Positions 34,744-45,282 of a DNA stretch of 64,000 nucleotides are shown in pieces. This DNA is from Burkholderia sp. SRS-46. Its GTDB lineage: Bacteria > Pseudomonadota > Gammaproteobacteria > Burkholderiales > Burkholderiaceae. Under the pieces are notes generated by a model. The model had not been told where the DNA came from and searched no databases. It saw nothing but the letters and a program-made list of their open reading frames with translations. The first letter of the stretch is position 1, and each line of letters begins with the position of its first letter. The translations under genes and the position numbers were made by a program. The stretch lies in the NCBI RefSeq assembly GCF_004343775.1, contig NZ_PTXL01000006.1, positions 496,001 through 560,000 on the forward strand, written 5' to 3'.

Positions 34744-34768
34744 ATGTGTTGAGAAAATTTGAACACAT
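34744..34768. promoter_or_regulatory. Inverted repeat with T-N11-A layout, candidate LysR operator
   Basis: ATGTGTT (34744-34750) is an exact inverted match of AACACAT (34762-34768) with 11 bases between, the usual LysR box layout. It starts five bases upstream of the lysR start codon and lies about 175 bases before the LysE-type gene. It probably mediates autoregulation and control of the exporter. Confidence 0.5.
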
Positions 34769-34938
34769 ACTGACAGAAATCCGACTTGCATCGCAACGCC
34801 CCCTTCGCCAACAATGCGGCTCCGTCCGTGCTGTCCACTTTTGCCTGCGCGACGCCGATCGGCGACGCGTCCGGACTGCACGCAACAGGTCTTGCGTCGA
34901 AGCCCCGGGTGAAGCGGGGGAAGCTGAAGGAGCCCTTT

Positions 34939-35601
34939 TTGAACCACGTCTACTTGCTGTTCCTGGGGATGGCGCTCGTCACCGTCGCGAGCCCCGGCCC
35001 TGGCGTGCTGATGACACTCAACAACGCGATCCGCGGTGGCTGGCTGGCGTCCATGCACGGCGTAGTCGGTCTCGCGCTTGGCGCGGCTGCCATGGCCGGG
35101 CTTTGCTCGGCTGGAGTCGGCGTGCTGATTCGCTCGTCGCAGCCGCTGTTTCTTGTCCTTAAGTACTGCGGCGTCGCGTATCTGTTCTATCTCGCTTACG
35201 CCACCTGGCGTGGTGCCCGGCTGGCGCGTCCGACGTTCACCGTGGGCGAACAGGCGGCCCATCCTCGGGCGCCGGGCTTATCGACGGATACGGCGCGGCA
35301 TGGGCCCCTGTTGCTCAAAGGCGCACTGCTGCAGACGAGCAATCCCAAGTCCCTGCTATTTTTTCTCTCCGTGCTGCCGCAGTTCGCCACGGATGGCGGC
35401 GGCAACGCGTCGCTGCCAAGGCTGATCGCGGCCATTGGCACCTACTGCGTCGCGCTCGTCCTGGTGCACGCCGCTTATGCCGGCATTGCCAGCAGGGCCA
35501 AGGTCTACCTCGGTCGCCCAGGTACCTCCCGCCTGCTGTCACGCATCGGTGCGCTCGCTTTTCTTGCATTCGGCGTCGCATTGCTGGCGCTGAAGTTCTG
35601 A
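34939..35601 (+). CDS. LysE/RhtB-family amino acid exporter
   Basis: A 220-residue inner-membrane protein with about six spans and the family motif SPGPGVLMTLNNAIRGG after the first helix. Loop motif LLLKGALLQTSNPKSLLFF matches LysE transporters. The start used is TTG with AAGGAG eight bases before it; an ATG at 34969 would remove part of helix 1. Divergent LysR control is likely. The substrate is unknown (amino acid or related metabolite). Confidence 0.87.
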   Translation: MNHVYLLFLGMALVTVASPGPGVLMTLNNAIRGGWLASMHGVVGLALGAAAMAGLCSAGVGVLIRSSQPLFLVLKYCGVAYLFYLAYATWRGARLARPTFTVGEQAAHPRAPGLSTDTARHGPLLLKGALLQTSNPKSLLFFLSVLPQFATDGGGNASLPRLIAAIGTYCVALVLVHAAYAGIASRAKVYLGRPGTSRLLSRIGALAFLAFGVALLALKF

Positions 35602-35652
35602 GGCCGATGTGGCGGGTCGACGAACACCCTGAATCGCGGATACAAAAAGAAA

Positions 35653-35674
35653 AACCCCACCAAGAGGTGGGGTT
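35653..35674 (-). terminator. Rho-independent terminator after ssb
   Basis: AACCCCACC-AAGA-GGTGGGGTT is a perfect 9-bp stem. On the minus strand it is followed by a T-rich tract (the complement of AAAAAGAAAAA at about 35644-35654). It lies 28 bases after the ssb stop and may also block plus-strand transcripts from the LysE gene. Confidence 0.85.
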
Positions 35675-35702
35675 GATCCTTGCAGCTTTCGGTTGCGAGA
35701 CC

Positions 35703-36245
35703 TCAGAACGGAATATCGTCGTCCATCTCGTCGAACCCGCCGCCGGCCGGTGCGCTCGGACGGCTCTGCGCGCCGCCGCCGCCACCGCCACGCGTCGCGC
35801 CGCCGGCACGACCGCCACCGCCGCGTTCCATCTGCTCGCCACGGCCACCGCCGCCGCCGTAGCCACCGCCGTAACCGCCTTCGTCACCACCGCCGCCGCC
35901 GCCCGAACCGCCGCGGCCGCCGAGCATCTGCATCTGGTCGGCGACGATTTCGGTCGAGTAACGGTCCTGGCCGTCCTGGCCTTGCCACTTGCGGGTGCGG
36001 ATGCGGCCTTCGATGTACACCGACGAACCCTTCTTCAGGTATTCGTTGACGATTTCCGCGAGGCGGCCGAAGAACGCGACGCGATGCCACTCGGTCATTT
36101 CCTTCATCTCGCCGCTCGCCTTGTCCTTGTAGCGGTCGGTCGTCGCGAGACGGATGTTCGCAACCGCGTCGCCGCTCGGCAGGTAACGGACTTCAGGATC
36201 GGCGCCGAGATTGCCGACGAGGATGACCTTGTTGACGGATGCCAT
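35703..36245 (-). CDS. ssb: Single-stranded DNA-binding protein
   Basis: A 180-residue SSB: OB-fold at about 1-110 (MASVNKVILVGNLGADPEVR, WHRVAFFGRLAEI), a long Gly-rich linker (about 112-165) and the conserved acidic tip DDDIPF that binds partner proteins. It coats single-stranded DNA in replication, repair and recombination. The ssb-MFS-uvrA arrangement with uvrA divergent parallels the ssb/uvrA neighbourhood of other proteobacteria. A strong terminator follows. Confidence 0.97.
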   Translation of the reverse strand: MASVNKVILVGNLGADPEVRYLPSGDAVANIRLATTDRYKDKASGEMKEMTEWHRVAFFGRLAEIVNEYLKKGSSVYIEGRIRTRKWQGQDGQDRYSTEIVADQMQMLGGRGGSGGGGGGDEGGYGGGYGGGGGRGEQMERGGGGRAGGATRGGGGGGAQSRPSAPAGGGFDEMDDDIPF

Positions 36246-36348
36246 GTGTTTCTCCAGTAGATTCGATGCCGGGCCGCTCGCGCATGCTGTCGAGCCGGCC
36301 CGCCGGGCAGCCCGGCCAAGCGCTGCCGATGCGTGCCCGGATGAGGGG

Positions 36349-37536
36349 TCAGGCCTTGCGCGGCGGCGCTTTCATGTTGGCCGCGATTATAAGCCACGCG
36401 GCGACGAGGCCCGAGCAGGCAAAAAACACCATGTTCGGACCGCTGTGTTTCAGCAGCCAGCCGCCCACGACGCCGCCGAGCGCGAGCCCGATCGATTGCG
36501 TCGTGTTGTACACGCCGGTGGCCGCGCCCTTGCGCGAGCCCGGCGCGAGCTTCGAGACCAGCGAGGGCTGCGACGCTTCCAGGATGTTGAAGCCCAGGAA
36601 ATAGATGAACAGGATCGCCGCCACCATCAGGATGGTATGCGGTGCGCTGCCCAGCAACAATTGGCCGATCAGGATAGCCAGGATGCCGCCGAGCAGCACC
36701 GGCTTCATCTTGCCCCGTTTTTCCGCGACGATGATCGCCGGCACCATCATCACGAACGCGAGCCCCATCACCGGCAGGTAGACCTTCCAGTGCGACGCGA
36801 CCGGCAGCCCGCCGTCGACGAGCAGGCGCGGCACGACGAGGAACAGCGCGGTCTGCGTCGCATGCAGCACGAGCACGCCGAAATTCAGGCGCAGCAATTC
36901 GACGTTGTGCAGCACCTCGGCGAACGGCGCCGGCACGTGCACGGGCTTCGCCGCATCCGGCACGACCCACAGCACGACGCCGATCGCGAGCAGCGACAGC
37001 ACGCCGACCAGCGCGAACAGCCCGTTCATCCCGACCCAGTGGAACACGATCGGCGCGCCGACGATCGCGACCGCGAACGACACGCCGATCGACCCGCCGA
37101 CCATCGCCATCGCCTTGGTGCGGTTCTGCTCGGAGGTCAGGTCGGCGATGAACGCGAGCACCGCGGACGACACCGCGCCCATTCCCTGGATCACGCGGCC
37201 GACGATGATCCACGTGATGTCGTGCGCGAACGCGGCGACGAAGCTGCCGATCGCGAAGATCAGCAGGCCGGTGGCGATCACCGGCTTGCGGCCGAACTTG
37301 TCGGACGCCCAGCCGTAGAAGATGTAGAGCAGCGATTGCGTGACGCCGTAGGCGCCGAGCGCGAGACCGACGAGCAGCACGTTGTCGCCGCCCGGGATGG
37401 TTTTCGCGTAGACCGAGAACACCGGCATGATCATGAACAGGCCGAGCATGCGCAGCGCGAAGATCGCCGCAAGCGACGTGGTCGCGCGCAACTCGGGCGC
37501 GCTCATGCGGGAAGACGTGGCGGACGGATTGGACAT
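36349..37536 (-). CDS. Major facilitator superfamily transporter (DHA1-like)
   Basis: A 395-residue membrane protein with 12 predicted spans. The loop between helices 2 and 3 has the MFS motif GWASDKFGRKPV and helix 5 has GGSIGVSFAVAIVGAP, as in drug/H+ antiporters of the 12-span class. The substrate is not evident. It lies between ssb and uvrA; the start MSNPSATSS could instead be the internal Met 11 residues later. It is 104 bases upstream of ssb on the same strand. Confidence 0.9.
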   Translation of the reverse strand: MSNPSATSSRMSAPELRATTSLAAIFALRMLGLFMIMPVFSVYAKTIPGGDNVLLVGLALGAYGVTQSLLYIFYGWASDKFGRKPVIATGLLIFAIGSFVAAFAHDITWIIVGRVIQGMGAVSSAVLAFIADLTSEQNRTKAMAMVGGSIGVSFAVAIVGAPIVFHWVGMNGLFALVGVLSLLAIGVVLWVVPDAAKPVHVPAPFAEVLHNVELLRLNFGVLVLHATQTALFLVVPRLLVDGGLPVASHWKVYLPVMGLAFVMMVPAIIVAEKRGKMKPVLLGGILAILIGQLLLGSAPHTILMVAAILFIYFLGFNILEASQPSLVSKLAPGSRKGAATGVYNTTQSIGLALGGVVGGWLLKHSGPNMVFFACSGLVAAWLIIAANMKAPPRKA

Positions 37537-37797
37537 CGGGAATGAATTTCGAATGATCGGAATGGCCGCCCGGCGGCGAGCGGCGGAAGATCAGCGCCGT
37601 GGCCCGGGCGATCGGCCGGGTGCGGCGCGAGCCGTCGGCAAACCGCTCCGGCGCGCGAAAGGCCGTGTGGCGCGACGGCCATCCCGGCGCGCGCGGCCGC
37701 CTTGCTGACAGCTGCTGCAAAGGTCGGGAGCCCCGAACGACGGTCTCGAAAAGCCGTTATAGTAGCAGGTTTGGTTCCCCTCCTTTTTGCCAGGTTC

Positions 37798-40683
<2,886 letters not shown>

Positions 40684-40901
40684 TCCCGCCCCGCACTGCG
40701 CGCGGCCGGACGGCCGCGCGCCCCTCCCTTCCGCTGCGCCGGGCCGCAGCTGCCCGCCGCGCGCCGTCGTTTTCTCTTCTCGCTTCCCCCTCTTCCAAAC
40801 GCCCGGTTTTGGCCCAAAATGGCAGCTATACTTTACGGTCGTAAGGTTCGCTCGCCCGCACCGACCTGGTGCGGCACGAGGCGAACGCCGCCCGGCCGAC
40901 T

Positions 40902-40999
40902 GCGCTGCATGGGCCCGGAGCAAGCACCAAAGCGCCAACTCCGGGCGACCGCGCTGCATGGGCCCGGAGTAGGCGCTAAAGCGCCAACTCCGGGCGACA
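40902..40999. repeat. Two tandem 49-bp hairpin-forming repeats
   Basis: Copies 40902-40950 and 40951-40999 are identical apart from a few bases. Copy 2 folds on itself: GCCCGGAGT pairs with ACTCCGGGC and, inside it, GGCGCT pairs with AGCGCC around a two-base loop. Copy 1 keeps the outer stem but the inner one is degraded. The pair ends 11 bases before the next gene. It looks like a dispersed palindromic element that I associate with Burkholderia intergenic regions. Confidence 0.85.
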
Positions 41000-41010
41000 A
41001 GGAACACACG

Positions 41011-42096
41011 ATGGAAAAGCAACAAGAGTCGACACGCGACGGGCAGAACAAGGAGCCGCACCTGCGCAGCGTCCGGCTGACGAGCGACTTCAGCCTGCCG
41101 AAACTGTCGGCGATCGAGATCGGCAGCTACCTGCTGGCGCTCGTCATGATGGTGCTCGTCCTCGAGCTGAAGCTGCTCGGCGGGCTGCTGGCCGGCCTGC
41201 TCGTCTACCAGCTCGTCCACACGATCGCGCCCGTGATCGAACGCCACACGACGAGCCAGCGCGCGCGCTGGGTCGCGGTCGTGCTGCTGTCCATCACGAT
41301 CGTCGGCGCGCTCACGGGCCTGACGATCGGCATCATCGAGCACTTCGAGCACACGGTGCCGAACCTGCAGGGCCTGCTCGGCCAGCTGATGCAGATCGTC
41401 GAGCAGACCCGCGCCCGCACGCCGGCCTGGATCGCGAACCTGCTGCCGGTCGACGTCGAGCAGATGAAGGCGAAGGCCGCCGTGCTGATGAACACCCACA
41501 TGGACCAGCTCCAGCAGAGCGGCAAGAACGTCGCGCGCGGCTTCGGCCATGTGCTGTTCGGGATGATCATCGGCGCGATGATCGCGATCGGCGTCGAGCA
41601 CAACAAGCCGCGCATGCCGCTGTCCACCGCGCTCGTCACACGCGTGTCACGCTTCTCCGACGCGTTCCGCCGGATCGTGTTCGCGCAGATCAAGATCTCG
41701 GCGATCAACGCGGTCTTCACCGGCATCTACCTGCTCGTCGTGCTGCCGGTGTTCCACGAGCGACTGCCGCTGTCGAAGACGCTCGTGCTCGTCACGTTCA
41801 TCGTCGGCCTGCTGCCGGTGATCGGCAACCTGATCTCGAACACGCTGATCGTCGCCGTGTCGATGTCGGTGAGCATGGGCACCGCGATCGGGTCGCTGGT
41901 CTTCCTGATCGTGATCCACAAGCTCGAATACTTCCTGAACGCGAAGATCATCGGCAGCCAGATCGAGTCGCGCGCGTGGGAGCTGCTGCTCGCGATGCTC
42001 GTGATGGAAGCCGCGTTCGGGCTGCCGGGCGTGATCGCCGCGCCGATCTTCTACGCGTACCTGAAACGCGAGCTGCACGCGCTGCGGCTGATCTGA
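41011..42096 (+). CDS. AI-2E/PerM-family membrane permease
   Basis: A 361-residue inner-membrane protein of the AI-2E family exporter-like fold (TqsA/PerM-related). It has about eight membrane spans and a soluble segment at about 130-180, with the C-terminal motif LPVIGNLISN. Some members release autoinducer-2, others transport Na+ or unknown solutes; no substrate can be assigned here. The ATG is preceded by AAGGA seven bases upstream, at the edge of the tandem repeat. A longer reading from further upstream would translate the repeat and is rejected. Confidence 0.85.
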   Translation: MEKQQESTRDGQNKEPHLRSVRLTSDFSLPKLSAIEIGSYLLALVMMVLVLELKLLGGLLAGLLVYQLVHTIAPVIERHTTSQRARWVAVVLLSITIVGALTGLTIGIIEHFEHTVPNLQGLLGQLMQIVEQTRARTPAWIANLLPVDVEQMKAKAAVLMNTHMDQLQQSGKNVARGFGHVLFGMIIGAMIAIGVEHNKPRMPLSTALVTRVSRFSDAFRRIVFAQIKISAINAVFTGIYLLVVLPVFHERLPLSKTLVLVTFIVGLLPVIGNLISNTLIVAVSMSVSMGTAIGSLVFLIVIHKLEYFLNAKIIGSQIESRAWELLLAMLVMEAAFGLPGVIAAPIFYAYLKRELHALRLI

Positions 42097-42121
42097 CCGC
42101 GCGCCGCCGCACGCGAAAAAA

Positions 42122-42151
42122 ACGCCGCGCCCGTTGCCGGGCGCGGCGTTG
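42122..42151. terminator. Bidirectional intrinsic terminator between the permease and purU
   Basis: AACGCCGCGCCCG (42122-42134) pairs with 42139-42151 across a four-base loop. An A-run precedes it on the plus strand, giving a U-tract for purU transcripts on the minus strand. It sits between two converging genes, so it may serve both. Confidence 0.85.
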
Positions 42152-42189
42152 TCGTTTCCGGGCCGCGAATTCGGGCCTGGAAGCGCGGC

Positions 42190-43074
42190 TCAGCGGAACA
42201 CGACGGTCTTGGTCCCGTTCAGCACGATGCGGTGCTCGACGTGCCACTTCACCGCGCGCGCGAGCGTCACGCACTCGACGTCGCGGCCGATCGCGGTCAG
42301 CTGGTCCGGCGTCATGCTGTGGTCGACGCGCTCCACTTCCTGCTCGATGATCGGGCCTTCGTCGAGGTCGGTCGTCACGTAGTGCGCGGTCGCGCCGATC
42401 AGCTTCACGCCGCGGTCGAACGCCTGGTAGTACGGCTTCGCGCCCTTGAAGCTCGGCAGGAACGAATGGTGGATGTTGATCGCGCGCCCGGCGAGCTGCT
42501 CGCACATATTCGGCGACAGGATCTGCATGTAGCGCGCGAGCACCACGAGGTCGGCCCGGTGCTCGTCGATCACCTCCAGCACGCGCGCTTCCTGCGCGGC
42601 CTTCGCGGCGTCGGACGAGCCGCCGACGAGCGGGAAGTGATGGAACGGGATGTCGTAGCTCGCGGCGAGCTGGTAGAAATCCTTGTGGTTCGACACGATC
42701 GCCGGAATCTCGATCGGCAGCTGGCCGGTGCGGTAGCGGAACAGCAGGTCGTTCAGGCAATGGCCGATCTTCGACACCATGATCACGACGCGCGGCTTCA
42801 CCGCCGCGTCATGCAACTCCCAGCGCATCGCGAACTGCTCGGCCAGCGGCGCGAACTGCGTGCGCAGCGCGTCGAGCGTCGTCGCGGCGTCCGCGCCGTT
42901 GCCGTCCTGGTCGAAATGCACGCGCATGAAGAATTCGCTGGTGCGGCTGTCGCCGAACTGCGCCGAATCGATGATGTTGCTGCCGCGCTCGAACAGGAAG
43001 CCCGAGACCGCGTGGACGATGCCGTGCCGGTCGGGGCACGACAGTTTCAGGATAAAGCTGTGATCGGCCGACAT
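42190..43074 (-). CDS. purU: Formyltetrahydrofolate deformylase
   Basis: A 294-residue enzyme that hydrolyses 10-formyltetrahydrofolate to formate and tetrahydrofolate. An N-terminal ACT domain (about 5-85, KLSCPDRHGIVHAVSGFL) precedes a formyltransferase-fold domain carrying the catalytic Asn and His in INIHHSFLPSF, with the Asp in YVTTDLDEGPIIEQ. It balances one-carbon units and can supply formate for purine synthesis. It is transcribed towards the permease and ends in a shared terminator. Confidence 0.95.
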   Translation of the reverse strand: MSADHSFILKLSCPDRHGIVHAVSGFLFERGSNIIDSAQFGDSRTSEFFMRVHFDQDGNGADAATTLDALRTQFAPLAEQFAMRWELHDAAVKPRVVIMVSKIGHCLNDLLFRYRTGQLPIEIPAIVSNHKDFYQLAASYDIPFHHFPLVGGSSDAAKAAQEARVLEVIDEHRADLVVLARYMQILSPNMCEQLAGRAINIHHSFLPSFKGAKPYYQAFDRGVKLIGATAHYVTTDLDEGPIIEQEVERVDHSMTPDQLTAIGRDVECVTLARAVKWHVEHRIVLNGTKTVVFR

Positions 43075-43138
43075 GACCGTTACTCCCTTCGTTTCCGTAT
43101 TCGTGAAATGGCCCGCGCCGGGCCGCCCGGGCAGCCGC

Positions 43139-43987
43139 TCAGGCCACCGGCGCGAACAGCGCGTCGATGCCCGCCGCGTCGCCGGCGGCGAGCCAGCGGT
43201 GGCGCAACAGCGTGTCGAGCATCGCGAGGCTCGCGTCCATCGTCGCCTGGCCGTCCCGCAGCCAGCCGATCACCTCGGGCACGCCGGCCAGCAGGTGCTC
43301 GGCGACCTCGCCGTCCTGGTTGTGCGGCGCGAAGTCGCGCGGCAGCGGCAGGTCGTAGACGAAGATCAGTTCGGACTGCGTCCCTTCCGGCAGCGCGCAG
43401 AGCACCTGCACCGCACGGCCCGCGATCGCGCGCGCCGCGAGTTCCGGCGGTATGCCCGCCTCCTCCCAGCACTCCTTGGCCAGCGTCTCGTGAACGCCGA
43501 GCCCCCAGCCGATGCCGCCCGCGACGACGTTGTCGAGCATGCCGGGGTCGGTCGCCTTGGTGGCGCTGCGGCGGCCGAGCCACATCCGCGGCGCGTCCGA
43601 TGGCGCCGCATATTCTACGATGCCGTTCAGGTGCACCGCATAAGTCTGCGTGCCGAAGAAGCGCGACGCGGCCCGCTCGATGTACGCGAGCGGCGGATCG
43701 TCGAAACGGTTGCGGATCGCATAGATCTCGTCGCGCCAGCCGGGAATCGCGCCTTCGGCCGCGAGCGCGCCGATCGCGCTCGCGAGTGCCATGCTGCGCG
43801 CATCGACCGTGTCATAGCGCTCGGCGAGCACGACGCGGTCGTCCGCCAGCTCGAACACGTCGGGCCAGCGGGCGAGCCGCGCGACGTCGGCGCGGCGCAC
43901 CCAGCCGACCGGCACGCCCGCGATCACGAAACGCCGGTGCGCGGCCGGATCGAAGCGGCGCGCGGCGGCAATGCAGGGAAACGTCAT
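43139..43987 (-). CDS. DUF4743/NUDIX hydrolase
   Basis: A 282-residue protein with a DUF4743 N-terminal part (about 1-115) and a NUDIX domain with a box at about 155-180 (GLGVHETLAKECWEEAGI; Lys stands for the usual Arg). Yeast and plant relatives with this pairing hydrolyse thiamine diphosphate damage products, so a metabolite-repair role is plausible. The start is the ATG of MTFPCIAAARR. It follows the LysE-type gene by 11 bases and is the last gene of an apt-LysE-NUDIX run. Confidence 0.88.
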   Translation of the reverse strand: MTFPCIAAARRFDPAAHRRFVIAGVPVGWVRRADVARLARWPDVFELADDRVVLAERYDTVDARSMALASAIGALAAEGAIPGWRDEIYAIRNRFDDPPLAYIERAASRFFGTQTYAVHLNGIVEYAAPSDAPRMWLGRRSATKATDPGMLDNVVAGGIGWGLGVHETLAKECWEEAGIPPELAARAIAGRAVQVLCALPEGTQSELIFVYDLPLPRDFAPHNQDGEVAEHLLAGVPEVIGWLRDGQATMDASLAMLDTLLRHRWLAAGDAAGIDALFAPVA

Positions 43988-43998
43988 CGGCCGCTCCG

Positions 43999-44613
43999 TC
44001 AGTCCTTCAGCGCGACGCGGATGCCGATCGCGATGAACGTCGCGCCGGCGATCCGGTCGAGCCACACGCCGGCCTTCGGCCGGCGCTTCAGCCACATGCC
44101 GATCGCGCCGGCGCACACGCCGAACAGCGAGAAGATCACGGCCGTCTGCAGCATGAACAGCGCGCCGAGCTCGAACATCTGCAGCGCCACGGGCTGCGCG
44201 CCATGCGGGTCGACGAACTGCGGCAGGAACACGACGAAGAACAGCGTGACCTTCGGGTTCATCAGGTTGCCGATCACGCTCTGGCGGAAGATCGACCAAA
44301 GCGGCTGCGGCGCGCGCTCGTGCGCGGTGGCGAGGCCCTGGCTGCGCAGCGCCTTGATGCCGATCCAGACCAGGTACGCGGCGCCCGCGAGCTTCAGGAT
44401 CTCGAACGCGACCGGCGACGAGCGCAGCACCGCCGCGACGCCGAGCGCCGCGAGCGTCGTGTGGAACGTCACGCCGGCGGCGAAGCCGAGCGCGGCCACG
44501 AGGCCGGCCGCGCGGCCTTGCGAGATGCCGCGCGCGAGCACCTGCAGGTTGTCGGGGCCGGGCGCGAACGTGATCGCGATCGACGTGGCAAGAAACAGCA
44601 TGAAATTCGGCAT
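43999..44613 (-). CDS. Second LysE/RhtB-family exporter
   Basis: A 204-residue inner-membrane protein with about six spans and the motif APGPDNLQVLARGISQGR, typical of RhtB-like amino acid exporters. The loop VIGNLMNPKVTLFFVVFLP is a family hallmark. The substrate is unknown. It lies between apt and the NUDIX gene, 26 bases after apt, probably in one transcript with them. Confidence 0.9.
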   Translation of the reverse strand: MPNFMLFLATSIAITFAPGPDNLQVLARGISQGRAAGLVAALGFAAGVTFHTTLAALGVAAVLRSSPVAFEILKLAGAAYLVWIGIKALRSQGLATAHERAPQPLWSIFRQSVIGNLMNPKVTLFFVVFLPQFVDPHGAQPVALQMFELGALFMLQTAVIFSLFGVCAGAIGMWLKRRPKAGVWLDRIAGATFIAIGIRVALKD

Positions 44614-44639
44614 GGTGGCCTCGCTTCGTGGGCCGGCGC

Positions 44640-45206
44640 TCAGTGGCCGGAGAACTCGGTGACGGTGTATACGGGCAGTCCGGCATCGCGCAGCAGCGCC
44701 GAGCCGCCGAGATCCGGCAGGTCGATGATCGCCGCGCCCTCGACGACCACCGCGCCGAGCCGCTGCAGCAGGTTGCGCCCCGCCATCATCGTGCCGCCGG
44801 TCGCGATCAGGTCGTCCATCACGATCACGCGGTCGCCCGGCCGGCACGCATCTTCATGGATCTCGACGGTCGCGCTGCCGTATTCGAGCTCGTACGACTC
44901 GGAGCGGGTCTTGTACGGCAGCTTGCCGACCTTGCGGATCGGCACGAAGCCGACGCTCAGCTCGTACGCGACGATCGGCGCGATGATGAAGCCGCGCGCG
45001 TCGAGGCCCGCGACGTAGTCGAGCTTCGCGTCCACGTAGCGCTCGACGAACAGGTCGACCAGCACCCGCAGCGCCTTCGGGCTTTGCAGCAGCGTCGTAA
45101 TGTCGCGGAACTGCACGCCCGGCTGCGGCCAGTCCGGCACCGTGCGGATCTGGCTGTGGATGAAGGCGGCGGGATCGAGCGGCGCGCCCGACGACGAATG
45201 CGGCAT
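44640..45206 (-). CDS. apt: Adenine phosphoribosyltransferase
   Basis: A 188-residue purine-salvage enzyme that makes AMP from adenine and PRPP. The PRPP-binding motif VIVMDDLIATGGTM at about 128-141 is clear, as is GLDARGFIIAP near residue 65. Length fits Burkholderia Apt. It heads the apt-LysE-NUDIX run. Its upstream neighbour, the KefB-like gene, is on the same strand about 75 bases away. Confidence 0.96.
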   Translation of the reverse strand: MPHSSSGAPLDPAAFIHSQIRTVPDWPQPGVQFRDITTLLQSPKALRVLVDLFVERYVDAKLDYVAGLDARGFIIAPIVAYELSVGFVPIRKVGKLPYKTRSESYELEYGSATVEIHEDACRPGDRVIVMDDLIATGGTMMAGRNLLQRLGAVVVEGAAIIDLPDLGGSALLRDAGLPVYTVTEFSGH

Positions 45207-45282
45207 GGAATTCTCCGAAAAAAACGGTGCGCGACATTTCGGGCACCGTTCTGAAAATACGGGTCAGGTTATGAATCGCCGC

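Noticed and set aside
40819..41010. N-terminal extension of the AI-2E-type permease
   Set aside because: It would translate the tandem hairpin repeat, and a good ribosome site precedes the ATG at 41011.
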